NCBI GenBank assembly: GCA_030432775.1
Contig: JAUILO010000014.1
Coordinates: 1-24,147 of the forward strand
DNA: 24,147 nucleotides
Reading direction: 5' to 3'
Source: Alphaproteobacteria bacterium
GTDB lineage: Bacteria > Pseudomonadota > Alphaproteobacteria > Micavibrionales > Micavibrionaceae
Part shown: one piece after another, positions 1 to 7,145 of the stretch
How positions within the stretch are numbered: the first letter of the stretch is position 1
How the letters are laid out: every line of letters begins with the position of its first letter
Position numbers and translations under genes: made by a program
The notes under the pieces: generated by a model
The model's input: the letters and a program-made list of their open reading frames with translations, nothing else
What the model was told of the DNA's origin: nothing
Databases searched by the model: none

Positions 1-468
1 GAAAAAGAAAACAAAGAAAACCAAAACCCGGCATCTGAAAAAGATACAGAAGATAAAAAGCCTTCACGCAGAAGATCTTCACGTTCCAAAAAGGATGACA
101 ACAAAGAAGTAGACGCACAGGCAACACAAGTCGCCCAAGCCGATACTGCTGAGGCGGATATAAAAGAACAGCCAAAGAAGAAAACAACACGTAAGCCTAA
201 AGCTGCGGCAACCAAAGCAAAAAGCAAGGAAGATGACAACGTCAGTGCTCCCGTTGATGCTGAGGTTAAAAAGACAACTGCAAAAAAGGCTAAGGCCTCA
301 TCTAAGGCAAAAAAACAAGAAGAAGGCGACAGTAAAAAGACTGAGACCTCAAAATCACAAGACAAGAACATCAAAGCGTCCAATGACACTGGCGAACAAG
401 CCGCCAAAGAATACGAAACTGTCAATGAAGCGCCTAAAGACAAGAAAAAAGGCTGGTGGCACCGCTAG
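1..468 (+). CDS. rne: C-terminal tail of ribonuclease E (partial, 5' end outside window)
   Basis: Frame 1 is open from the first base to a TAG stop and encodes 155 residues. They are almost all Lys, Glu, Asp, Ala, Thr and Ser, with short basic clusters (PSRRRSSRSKK, KKKTTRKPK), typical of a disordered scaffold. The protein ends DKKKGWWHR. In alphaproteobacterial RNase E (best documented in Caulobacter) the last residues carry a GWW motif that docks polynucleotide phosphorylase in the RNA degradosome. The tail composition plus a terminal GWW with flanking basic residues make RNase E the best call. The catalytic S1/DNase I-like domains are upstream and not visible, so identity rests on the tail alone. 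Another Lys-rich protein with a chance GWW ending is the alternative. Confidence 0.7.
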   Translation, partial: EKENKENQNPASEKDTEDKKPSRRRSSRSKKDDNKEVDAQATQVAQADTAEADIKEQPKKKTTRKPKAAATKAKSKEDDNVSAPVDAEVKKTTAKKAKASSKAKKQEEGDSKKTETSKSQDKNIKASNDTGEQAAKEYETVNEAPKDKKKGWWHR

Positions 469-534
469 GAATAGCAAAATAGCAGTGTAAAATTTACATT
501 GTTCCGTATCAGTTTTTTTTAATTCAAACATATA

Positions 535-570
535 AAAATGCCGTTAGATATTGATTCTAACGGCATTTTT
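535..570 (+). terminator. Intrinsic terminator of the upstream RNase E-like gene
   Basis: AAAATGCCGTTAGA (535-548) pairs perfectly with TCTAACGGCATTTT (556-569) around a 7-nt loop, a 14-bp stem ending in a T run. The symmetric A/T ends mean it could also stop transcription arriving from the other side. Confidence 0.9.
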
Positions 571-677
571 CTTATCCGCTTTCTTACTTATTTTAAGCGC
601 CTAGCGATAGGTAGAATTTGATCTTTTGTTTACTCAAATACGAGTGATATTTCACACCTATTTCATATAATTATGAG

Positions 678-876
678 ATCATCATCTATGGTACGGAAAA
701 TAAGTTGCGGACGATATAAACGTCACTGCATCGGCATAGCCGTGCCCGTAATTACGACCTACTATCTATTGAATAGGTCAGAACGATCTTGCCCCACACA
801 TCATTAATCTGACCACTTCATATTCTTTAGATAATCATGCCTTAAGTCACCGGGTTAACCCCCGGTGACTTTTTTT
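678..876 (+). ncRNA. Candidate structured small RNA (unassigned family)
   Basis: No convincing ORF exists between the terminator ending at 570 and the gene starting at 989, yet the stretch ends in its own strong terminator (844-876), so something is probably transcribed here. A perfect TATAAT lies at 666-671 with a poor -35, giving a predicted RNA of about 200 nt. Visible helices include GACG/CGTC near 712-725, a GGC/GCC hairpin near 728-745, GACCTA/TAGGTC around 757-780, and GGTCAGA/TCTGACC spanning about 776-814. The last two share the same GGTC, so they exclude each other. I do not recognise 6S RNA, SRP RNA, tmRNA or a riboswitch I know. It could instead be the long leader of the 989 gene, ended by attenuation. 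Confidence 0.4.
844..876 (+). terminator. Intrinsic terminator inside the 570-988 gene-free stretch
   Basis: AAGTCACCGGG (844-854) pairs perfectly with CCCGGTGACTT (861-871) across a 6-nt loop, followed by T residues to 876. It lies 275 bp beyond the RNase E terminator and 113 bp before the next start codon, so it is not needed for either gene and implies a separate short transcript. Confidence 0.85.
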
Positions 877-946
877 AAGCCCTCTTAAGCCGTTTGTTTA
901 ATGTTTTTTCTATTGTGCCTTTCTTTTTAAGCCCTTATTCTATTGT
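872..946 (+). repeat. Short direct repeats upstream of the 989 gene
   Basis: The 12-mer TTTTTAAGCCCT occurs at 872-883 and 924-935, with a further TTAAGCC at 885-891. A second 9-mer, TTCTATTGT, occurs at 908-916 and 938-946. They lie in the probable promoter region of the secreted protein gene. They may be regulator half-sites or a slippage duplication. Confidence 0.4.
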
Positions 947-988
947 CTGAATTGAATTTTCAATACACACACCACAGGATTTACAAAA

Positions 989-2077
989 ATGCCAACACGC
1001 AACTCCAGCACTCTTTCTTTCATGACACTTGCCCTTACAGGCTTGCTTGTAATCAGCCCTATGAATAGTGCCCGTGCCGCCGACCCGGTTGAAACGGCTG
1101 CGAACCCTTATATCGAAAAAATGAAAGCGCAAGCCAAGGACCTCGCTGGAAAACTCACACTCGAGCAATCAGAAGATCTTGGAAAATTAAGAGTTGCATT
1201 CGGAATGGTCAAAAGTGTCGACCTTGTCCATGAACATGTTGGCGATGCTGTAAAGGCCTGTAACGAAATGCACCCGGAAATCGGCCCCAGCGTTTCTTCT
1301 AAATACACAGAATGGACAGATCGCGTCCTTCCTGTTGCTGAATATAAACAAGATGTATTGGATAAGGCCGTTGATGATGGTCGCTTTTCCAATCCGGAAG
1401 AAATTCATAACTTCCTGAATCTGATTGATCAAGCCGCACAATACACAAATTCCCGCCTGATCCGTAAACCTGTTATCACAGAGCAAACATGTGAAGGCCT
1501 GCGCGCCTCAATGACCAACACAAAAGAAGAGCTTGTTGCGCTATTGAACGATATTGATTGGCCGGCAGGCATTGATGCAACAATGCCTGAGCCTCCGCCA
1601 ATTGAAAAAGCTGCTGCAACAATCGAAGAATCAGTAAGCCAGACAGCTGAAACCGTCGAAGACACAGCCGAAACACTAAACAGCGAAGCGGCTGACACAT
1701 TGGACGAAGTGACAGATGAGGCGACTCAGACAGTTGATGAAGTAATGGACGATGCCGCAGAAGCCAGCGAAGATGCAATGAAGGAAACTGAAGAGTCTTT
1801 GGAAGATGCCACCGAAGCCGCAACAGGCGTTATGGACGCTGTGGAAGAAGAAGCAAATGATGCTGCAACAGATGTTATAGACGCGGTAGAAGACACAGCG
1901 GACGAAGTCGGCGAAGCGACAACACAAACCATTCCAGGTGAGGAAGTCATATCTGAAGAAGAGCTGGAAAAAGCATTTGAAAGCCTTCAAAATTCAGAAG
2001 CCCAGCGCCAAGAGCAAATGGAAAAAGCCTATGAAGGCTCGGAAACTACAGACGCCGAGACACCAAGCGCAGAATGA
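989..2077 (+). CDS. Secreted acidic helical-repeat protein (hypothetical)
   Basis: 362 residues. A signal peptide is clear: basic start, hydrophobic core about 11-24, cleavage probably after the Ala-rich ARAA near 28-31, so the product is periplasmic or exported. Residues 35-195 look alpha-helical and hold the only two cysteines of the protein, C91 and C168, which could form a disulfide. A proline-rich hinge (about 199-205) leads into a strongly acidic stretch, 206-312, of loose 7-11 residue repeats rich in Asp, Glu, Ala, Thr and Val (such as VEDTAETL, TLDEVTDEATQTVDEV). This resembles amphipathic-helix or LEA-like segments. The start is supported by AGGA about 9 nt upstream. The stop overlaps the glycosyltransferase start (ATGA), implying coupled translation. 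I do not recognise the family. Confidence 0.85.
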   Translation: MPTRNSSTLSFMTLALTGLLVISPMNSARAADPVETAANPYIEKMKAQAKDLAGKLTLEQSEDLGKLRVAFGMVKSVDLVHEHVGDAVKACNEMHPEIGPSVSSKYTEWTDRVLPVAEYKQDVLDKAVDDGRFSNPEEIHNFLNLIDQAAQYTNSRLIRKPVITEQTCEGLRASMTNTKEELVALLNDIDWPAGIDATMPEPPPIEKAAATIEESVSQTAETVEDTAETLNSEAADTLDEVTDEATQTVDEVMDDAAEASEDAMKETEESLEDATEAATGVMDAVEEEANDAATDVIDAVEDTADEVGEATTQTIPGEEVISEEELEKAFESLQNSEAQRQEQMEKAYEGSETTDAETPSAE

Positions 2078-3132
2078 AAATAGTACAAGTCATGGCCGGT
2101 GCCGCACATGGCGGCGCCGAAACATTCTTTATGGATCTTGTTCGGGCATTACACCGCACAGATCTTGATCAACTGGTTATTATCCGTCCGGATGAAACAC
2201 GCATCAAGATACTCGAACAAGACGGTATCAAATACAAAACCCTACCCTTTGGCGGCTTGCTTGATTTCAAGACAAAAGGCCAAATGCATAAAATAATCAA
2301 CGAATATCAACCCGATATCGTGCAGACTTTTATGGGACGGGCCTCATCTTACTACACACTAGGACCATGGAAACATATTGGCTGGTTTGGCGGCTATTAC
2401 GACCTCAAACGATTCAAACATTGCGATGCTTATGTCGGCGTAACATTTGATATTGCCCGCAATATCCGCAAACAAGGCGCGCCGGATGAAATGGCACATA
2501 CTATTCATACTTATGCAGATCTTGATTATGACACCCCTGCCTTAAAACGCAGCGACTATGACACCCCCGAAGACGCCAAAGTATTCTGCGCCCTTGCGCG
2601 ACTACATTGGAAAAAGGGGCTTGATACACTCCTTGATGCATTTACAGCCGTGCCCGACGCATATCTTTGGATTGCCGGTGAAGGCGAAGACAGGGAAAAA
2701 CTTGAACAGCAAATGAACGATCTCGGCCTGCAAGACCGCGTCCGTTTCCTTGGCTGGCAGGATGATCGCGCCGCGGTTCTAAAAGCCAGTGATTTTTGCG
2801 TATTTCCCAGCCGCTACGAACCTTTTGGCACGGTCATGGTCGAAGCATGGGCTATGAAAACGCCAATTATCGCTGCGGCTTCACAGGGGCCGAAAGAATA
2901 TATGAAGCACGAACAGAACGGATTATTAATGGAAATTGATGATACCGCCGCGCTAAGCGAATATATGAACCGCTTCCTCAATGATAAAGAGCTATGTGAA
3001 CGCGTGATCAAGGGCGGGCAGGAAACATTCCAAGAACGTTTTACCGAAGATGCCGTGGTCGAGGAATATATGAAGCTTTATAATGCGCTTTTAACACCAG
3101 TTGATACGAAGAACGCTGCCAAGGCCATTTAA
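2074..3132 (+). CDS. GT-B glycosyltransferase, GT4-like
   Basis: 352 residues, the usual length for this family. The N-terminal Rossmann half begins with MKIVQVMAGAAHGGAE, the glycine-rich acceptor-side loop common in GT4 enzymes. The C-terminal half shows the donor-binding signature: LHWKKGLDTLLDAF (177-190), IAGEGEDREKL (200-210), and E249...E257 in EPFGTVMVE, the EX7E motif that contacts the nucleotide-sugar. No signal peptide or transmembrane segment is seen, so it acts in the cytoplasm or at the inner membrane face. The start overlaps the stop of the secreted acidic protein. Donor and acceptor sugars cannot be read from sequence. A role in making a cell-surface glycan, or in glycosylating the upstream partner, is only inference. 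Confidence 0.9.
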   Translation: MKIVQVMAGAAHGGAETFFMDLVRALHRTDLDQLVIIRPDETRIKILEQDGIKYKTLPFGGLLDFKTKGQMHKIINEYQPDIVQTFMGRASSYYTLGPWKHIGWFGGYYDLKRFKHCDAYVGVTFDIARNIRKQGAPDEMAHTIHTYADLDYDTPALKRSDYDTPEDAKVFCALARLHWKKGLDTLLDAFTAVPDAYLWIAGEGEDREKLEQQMNDLGLQDRVRFLGWQDDRAAVLKASDFCVFPSRYEPFGTVMVEAWAMKTPIIAAASQGPKEYMKHEQNGLLMEIDDTAALSEYMNRFLNDKELCERVIKGGQETFQERFTEDAVVEEYMKLYNALLTPVDTKNAAKAI

Positions 3133-3356
3133 TCGCTATTTCCTGTTATTTCGCGCAATTTTTACGCCTAATACACATCAAATGTATCTCTTAACCATCA
3201 AAGGTTACAGAGCGATATCCACACAGAAATTATACCAAAACAAAATATCTATGAAATTTGCAATATGTTAACCACTTATGGCACAATATGGGGGTATTAT
3301 GAAATTCGAGCAAAAACCGATAGATGTAACGCTCTGAAAACATGAATAAAAACGGC

Positions 3357-3384
3357 TCGACATATTAAAATAATTGTTTATTAA
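3357..3384 (+). promoter_or_regulatory. Putative sigma-70 promoter of the 599-residue orphan gene
   Basis: TCGACA (3357-3362), a 16-bp spacer and TATTAA (3379-3384) give a reasonable housekeeping promoter, with the start of transcription near 3391 and a leader of about 42 nt. Confidence 0.45.
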
Positions 3385-3391
3385 ACAGAGC

Positions 3392-3415
3392 CAATAATAG
3401 AAGCAATAATAGAGG
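3392..3415 (+). repeat. 12-bp tandem duplication in the leader
   Basis: CAATAATAGAAG (3392-3403) is followed directly by CAATAATAGAGG (3404-3415), 11 of 12 bases identical. The second copy ends in AGAGG, the only Shine-Dalgarno-like sequence before the start at 3433, although its 17-nt spacing is long. The duplication may affect translation initiation. Confidence 0.5.
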
Positions 3416-3432
3416 TTGAAAGTACAAGCAAG

Positions 3433-5232
3433 ATGGTCATGGTCTTAGACCCATTAGAAGCACCAAACGAACAAGGGGATGTAACACCTGTTATCCCCCT
3501 TGATGCACATACACAAGATAGCGAACAACCTACAAACACACAATCAGAGACAAAGCCAAAAACGCCAAAGGCAAAAGCAAAGCCGGAAGGCGAAATCCCT
3601 GAACAGGGCGCGAATGTAACCGGCGATGAACCATCCGCAAACGGCGCGAATAACGAACAAACTGCCTATATCATTCCACATGACGCATCAGGCGATAACG
3701 AAAACAATTCCAACATCAGTGATGATGAACTTGAAGAGCTACAAGCGCAAAGTCGCAAAAAAAGCGGTCCCGGCTATTACAAAACCCTAAGCGAAGAAGA
3801 CGACCCCGAAGGTATTGATGCGCCGGGCAAGGATGACGCCTGGCAAGGTTTTGAAGATGCAGAATTAATGCAAGCCACATTGGCAGGCCGGATTTACCGC
3901 CGCCTGAACGGTATGCGTGACCATGGTGACTACTTTGTGCTGACAGGTGCGAAAAATGGCCAGCTTTCCGAAAAACTCCTAGAAAAAGCAATCTTATCGC
4001 TTGTCCTTGAAAAAGGATATTCCCAGCTTCACTTCTATCGCGGTAACAAACTCGATAGCGGCACAGCCGGACAAGCATTGATTATTCTAAATCGTTTAAA
4101 AGCACCGGGCGGCCCTTTATCAGATGAAAAATACAGACATGTTGAAGTCAGCTATGCCCGCATGCCCCATCTTGAGCCATGGAATTCAAAATTTGCACCG
4201 ATCGCGCTACCATTTATGCCGCATTCGGTAAATGATGCGATTAACAAGCCACTGGACTGGCTTGTAAGCCCGTTGCGTGCCCCACTGAAAGAAAAACTGC
4301 ATGGCTACAACACTTGGAAAGAAAGACGCAAACTTACCAATAGCGGCGATGAAACATTTAACCGTACTCGCCGATATGGACGATCCCTCGTTGATAGACA
4401 GGGCAATACCCTAAAATCTAAACTTGATGAGAAATCAGACGAGTTGGGTCTGGATAGAAAACGTATGACTTCTAGCCGCAGGTGGCTGCCATGGAATATG
4501 GGGCGCAATATGCGTGATCTATACGCGATAACTTTTGGCCGCAGCGCAACCAAAGCAATGGAAAAAGCGGCCCAACAAGAACAGATCAATCAAGCCGCAA
4601 AACAGTGGACTGCACAAAACAGACCAGAACAATTCCAAAGAGAGCAACAACGCCAAGCCCAACAGCAGCAGCAACAGCAGCAGCAGCAGCAGGCTAAAGC
4701 GAAAACTGCGCCAGAGACTGAAAATACAGCCAGTCACAAAGAAACACCGAAACAAGACGTGCCCACACAGGACACTCCAAAACAAGAAACCCATGGAGGC
4801 ATGCCTGATGTTAACACTTCCGCCACAGCAACTTCTGTAGCACCGGATGATGGTGATCTTAAGTTTGGTCACGGCAAACTATCCGGCAATTTTGAGGAAA
4901 CAGCAGGCAGCGGCGATACAGGAGACACTGGAAGCTCATCATCAAGTGGTGGCGGCGTAGCGCCGGACCCTACAGAAGGCTTCAACGAAGGTGCTTCCAC
5001 AAAAGCCGAACAGAAAGCCGACAAAAAAGGTGAAAAATCCGAAAAATCACCTGAAAAAGAATATAAAGAATTCGACCCCGAAGATGGTCTAGCCAGCGAA
5101 GCCAAAGGCGCATTTGATGGCTCCGAACATAGCGCTGTGGATGCTCCTGAAAAAGCGACAGAGATAGACAAGCCCATCGAACAAAAAGATCGCGGCAACA
5201 ACACATCTATCGTCCATAGCCACAAACCTTAA
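3433..5232 (+). CDS. Orphan 599-residue protein with poly-Gln tract and disordered tail
   Basis: No signal peptide or membrane segment, so probably cytoplasmic. Residues 1-130 are polar and disordered. Residues about 135-245 appear folded (DAWQGFEDAELMQATLAGRI, LEKAILSLVLEKGYSQLHFY) and loosely recall the LPD7-type domains of large polyvalent proteins. That resemblance is weak and from memory. Residues 280-380 are basic with several Arg/Trp clusters (RRWLPWNMGRNMRDLY). An 11-Gln run occupies 410-420, followed by a long Ser/Gly/Glu/Lys/Asp-rich tail. The reading frame is confirmed by consistent codon use, but the start lacks a well-placed ribosome site. ATG at 3439 is an alternative. It has its own promoter-like sequence and no functional partner next to it. 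Function unknown. Confidence 0.85.
   Translation: MVMVLDPLEAPNEQGDVTPVIPLDAHTQDSEQPTNTQSETKPKTPKAKAKPEGEIPEQGANVTGDEPSANGANNEQTAYIIPHDASGDNENNSNISDDELEELQAQSRKKSGPGYYKTLSEEDDPEGIDAPGKDDAWQGFEDAELMQATLAGRIYRRLNGMRDHGDYFVLTGAKNGQLSEKLLEKAILSLVLEKGYSQLHFYRGNKLDSGTAGQALIILNRLKAPGGPLSDEKYRHVEVSYARMPHLEPWNSKFAPIALPFMPHSVNDAINKPLDWLVSPLRAPLKEKLHGYNTWKERRKLTNSGDETFNRTRRYGRSLVDRQGNTLKSKLDEKSDELGLDRKRMTSSRRWLPWNMGRNMRDLYAITFGRSATKAMEKAAQQEQINQAAKQWTAQNRPEQFQREQQRQAQQQQQQQQQQQAKAKTAPETENTASHKETPKQDVPTQDTPKQETHGGMPDVNTSATATSVAPDDGDLKFGHGKLSGNFEETAGSGDTGDTGSSSSSGGGVAPDPTEGFNEGASTKAEQKADKKGEKSEKSPEKEYKEFDPEDGLASEAKGAFDGSEHSAVDAPEKATEIDKPIEQKDRGNNTSIVHSHKP
4660..4692 (+). repeat. CAG/CAA trinucleotide microsatellite encoding 11 Gln
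   Basis: Eleven consecutive Gln codons: nine CAG, with CAA at positions 1 and 5. The runs of three and six pure CAG codons are prone to slippage, which would change the length of the poly-Gln linker without shifting the frame. Confidence 0.95.
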
Positions 5233-5262
5233 CTACATAAGAACCAAATCAAGCTGATCATG

Positions 5263-5285
5263 AAAAACCGTGTTGTCAGTCACGG
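5263..5285 (-). terminator. Probable terminator of the minus-strand ctaA operon
   Basis: Read on the minus strand, CCGTG (5285-5281) and CACGG (5272-5268) pair around an 8-nt loop and are followed by five T residues. The stem is short but GC-rich, and it lies 72 bp past the last gene of the operon. On the plus strand there is no T run, so the 3433 gene is not served by it. Confidence 0.5.
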
Positions 5286-5356
5286 CAAACAAGGCCTGAA
5301 CGCACAAATTCCATATAAAGTGCCATGTAAATTTTCAATCAGACACCTAAAGAGAA

Positions 5357-5695
5357 CTAATCGCCATATCCGTCATCACTATCTTGATGACTATCACCGG
5401 CATTTGCCTTGGTGCTTTTATCAATTGCCTTATCTTTATCTTCCACGGAAAGTTCTTCAGAAACAGAGCCTTCCTTCTTGCGCTTCCATTTTTTATAAAA
5501 ATACCGCGCCGGCCAAAGCGCGACTAAGGCCACACTGGCTACAATTGCGACGACAGGGCCGAATAAGGCGCCCAGAACAACAACCACCGCGCCGGGGCCA
5601 ATATAGGCCTGTGCTGCTGATAATGGAAAAATTACTGCCGCAAACATTAAGACGGCAAAGATCGCGCGAAACTTTCCGGATTGCATATCATTCAT
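5357..5695 (-). CDS. Small YIGPGA membrane protein (hypothetical)
   Basis: 112 residues. An N-terminal hydrophobic segment (about 10-28) ends in SAAQA, a good signal peptidase site. The mature protein would begin AYIGPGA, then a second hydrophobic segment (about 36-62), WPARYFYKKWKRKK with its strong positive charge on the cytoplasmic side, and a charged disordered tail. Short proteins with a YIGPGAG start, one membrane span and a WP-R-basic stretch are a recurring, uncharacterised bacterial family. It starts 6 bp after the arylsulfotransferase-like gene, whose last codons supply an AGG ribosome site, so the two are cotranscribed. It may be a membrane partner of that protein. Function unknown. 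Confidence 0.8.
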   Translation of the reverse strand: MNDMQSGKFRAIFAVLMFAAVIFPLSAAQAYIGPGAVVVVLGALFGPVVAIVASVALVALWPARYFYKKWKRKKEGSVSEELSVEDKDKAIDKSTKANAGDSHQDSDDGYGD

Positions 5696-5701
5696 TACCT
5701 G

Positions 5702-7042
5702 TTACTCACCTTCGTTTAAAAATAAAAGCTCATCTTTGGAAAAACGAAATCCGCTATGAACACCTGCAATACGCATCGGGTCACCCTCCAGCGTATCTGA
5801 AGTAAAGAATTCCCAGACAATCTCGCCTTTTTGCGTCACCTCAAACAATCTACCATTTTCATAGGATGTCACAAGCACATTAGAATTAGGTAAGGACTGT
5901 ACCGCTGCACGGACAGAACTATAAAACGGACGCTCGGCTGTCCCCTCATAAGACCAGACAATACGATCAAACACCGGATCATATTCCAGAACACGGCTTT
6001 TACGCGGCGTGGTTTGAGGGCCATCATTATCAAACAGAACAATATTACCGTCTTTGGTCATACGCGCGCTATGTTGGGCGCGCCAAAAACCACGCGCAGC
6101 CCATATAATTGTTTCGGTCTGCGGGTCTAAAACCGCAAGAATATCATGTTCACGCAAGCTGATTAATATCTGTCCTTGCTGGAATAATGGCTGCTTTTCT
6201 GCTTCTTCTGCCCCGATATAAGTCACTGTATTAGGGTGAATAATGTCACCATATTCCGCATTAGAAGTAGAAATATCCGCACGCTGTGTCTGGGTGAAAT
6301 ATTCAACCACTTCACTGAAATATTCTGAATTAGCAAAAGCATCATAAATCGAAATTGATTTTTCAAGCTGTCCATCAGGTGACAAGATACTGACATATTC
6401 ATCGAATAATGGCGGGTTCAAATGTGGCGCGCCCGCAACAACATCTTCTGTGACTTTGTTGGTCAATATATAAACGCGGCCATCCTCACCAACGGAAATA
6501 TCATGATGGGCAAAACCGGGATAGCGCCAGATAATGTTGGAATCCTTATCGATCTTCACAACACCATATCCATAAGGCGTTGTTTCAACGGCGTTATAAA
6601 CAGCCAATAAATCACCATTGGGAAATAGATGTAAGCCGCGCCAGATAATCTTGTTATCTTTCACCGGACTATCAATATGCGGTGGAATTTTCCATGCTTT
6701 GCTGAATGGCATTGCCCAAGAATGAACAACCTCCCCATTCATATCCAGCAAATATGCCGCTTGTTCGGATGACGGGCTATATAATGTGTACCCATCATAC
6801 GCCTTATCTGTGTCATAAACCGTCACGCCGCTCTGACCGATATAATTATTCGGCTCTGGCCAGACAAAAAACGATTCATTCAAGTTGGCATGCTGGATTT
6901 TATAAGCGATTTTCATTGCGCTAAACCCTGTATGCATCATTTCATAAGGGCCAGCCTTAAAGAAAGATACGGCAAAGCCACCAAGAAATATTAAAAACAG
7001 CAAAGCCAAAAAGGCGAGAGTATTTATAATTTTATCAACCAC
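5702..7042 (-). CDS. Membrane-anchored arylsulfotransferase (ASST)-like beta-propeller protein
   Basis: 446 residues from a GTG start preceded by GGAAG 7 nt upstream. One N-terminal membrane span (about 8-27) anchors a periplasmic domain. From residue 75 on there are repeated blade-like units of the form 'G-x-hydrophobic run-W': GEVVHSWAM, SNIIWRYPG, TETIIWAARG, DRIVWSYEG, GEIVWEFF. This is the pattern of ASST-type propellers. Candidate active-site histidines are H179/H180 (FAHHD), H269 (IIHPN) and H324 (AQHSARM). In characterised ASSTs a histidine carries the sulfate moved between phenolic donors and acceptors. Whether this one is catalytic is uncertain, since many family members are untested. 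It sits between a sulfotransferase and a YIGPGA protein. Confidence 0.8.
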   Translation of the reverse strand: MVDKIINTLAFLALLFLIFLGGFAVSFFKAGPYEMMHTGFSAMKIAYKIQHANLNESFFVWPEPNNYIGQSGVTVYDTDKAYDGYTLYSPSSEQAAYLLDMNGEVVHSWAMPFSKAWKIPPHIDSPVKDNKIIWRGLHLFPNGDLLAVYNAVETTPYGYGVVKIDKDSNIIWRYPGFAHHDISVGEDGRVYILTNKVTEDVVAGAPHLNPPLFDEYVSILSPDGQLEKSISIYDAFANSEYFSEVVEYFTQTQRADISTSNAEYGDIIHPNTVTYIGAEEAEKQPLFQQGQILISLREHDILAVLDPQTETIIWAARGFWRAQHSARMTKDGNIVLFDNDGPQTTPRKSRVLEYDPVFDRIVWSYEGTAERPFYSSVRAAVQSLPNSNVLVTSYENGRLFEVTQKGEIVWEFFTSDTLEGDPMRIAGVHSGFRFSKDELLFLNEGE

Positions 7043-7084
7043 GGCACACTTCCATATTTGTTTTATATATTTGTGTTTTTATAC

Positions 7085-7114
7085 AATATAATTCACTTCA
7101 TATATCGTGTTCAA
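7085..7114 (-). promoter_or_regulatory. Possible internal promoter before the ASST-like gene
   Basis: On the minus strand, TTGAAC (7114-7109), an 18-bp spacer and TATATT (7090-7085) lie in the 103-bp gap between the sulfotransferase and the ASST-like gene. This is the only sizeable gap in the operon, so the last two genes may also be transcribed separately. Confidence 0.5.
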
Positions 7115-7145
7115 TCAAAGGGATATGAATGCTGGAATAAGCATA

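Larger units (their letters stand above)
3133..3432 (+). other. 300-bp intergenic region with a putative promoter
   Basis: AT-rich and non-coding. It contains a small hairpin TAACC/GGTTA (3192-3207) that begins with TTAACCAT, the stronger half of the CtrA site known from Caulobacter. A second TTAACCA lies near 3268. Neither is followed by the second TTAA at the right distance. ATATCCACA (3215-3223) is one base off a DnaA box. A promoter-like pair and a tandem repeat are listed separately. Confidence 0.4.

Noticed and set aside
570..880. 6S RNA, SRP RNA, tmRNA or tRNA
   Set aside because: None of the conserved parts were found: no GGAAGGAAGCAGCC apical loop, no T-loop with CCA end, and no long closed stem with a central bubble that I could draw.
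3191..3274. CtrA binding sites (TTAACCAT and TTAACCAC)
   Set aside because: Only half-sites. The full TTAA-N7-TTAA was not found.
5260..5805. Plus-strand ORF of 181 codons
   Set aside because: Antisense to the YIGPGA protein and the end of the ASST-like gene, with a composition rich in Arg, His and Pro typical of a shadow frame.
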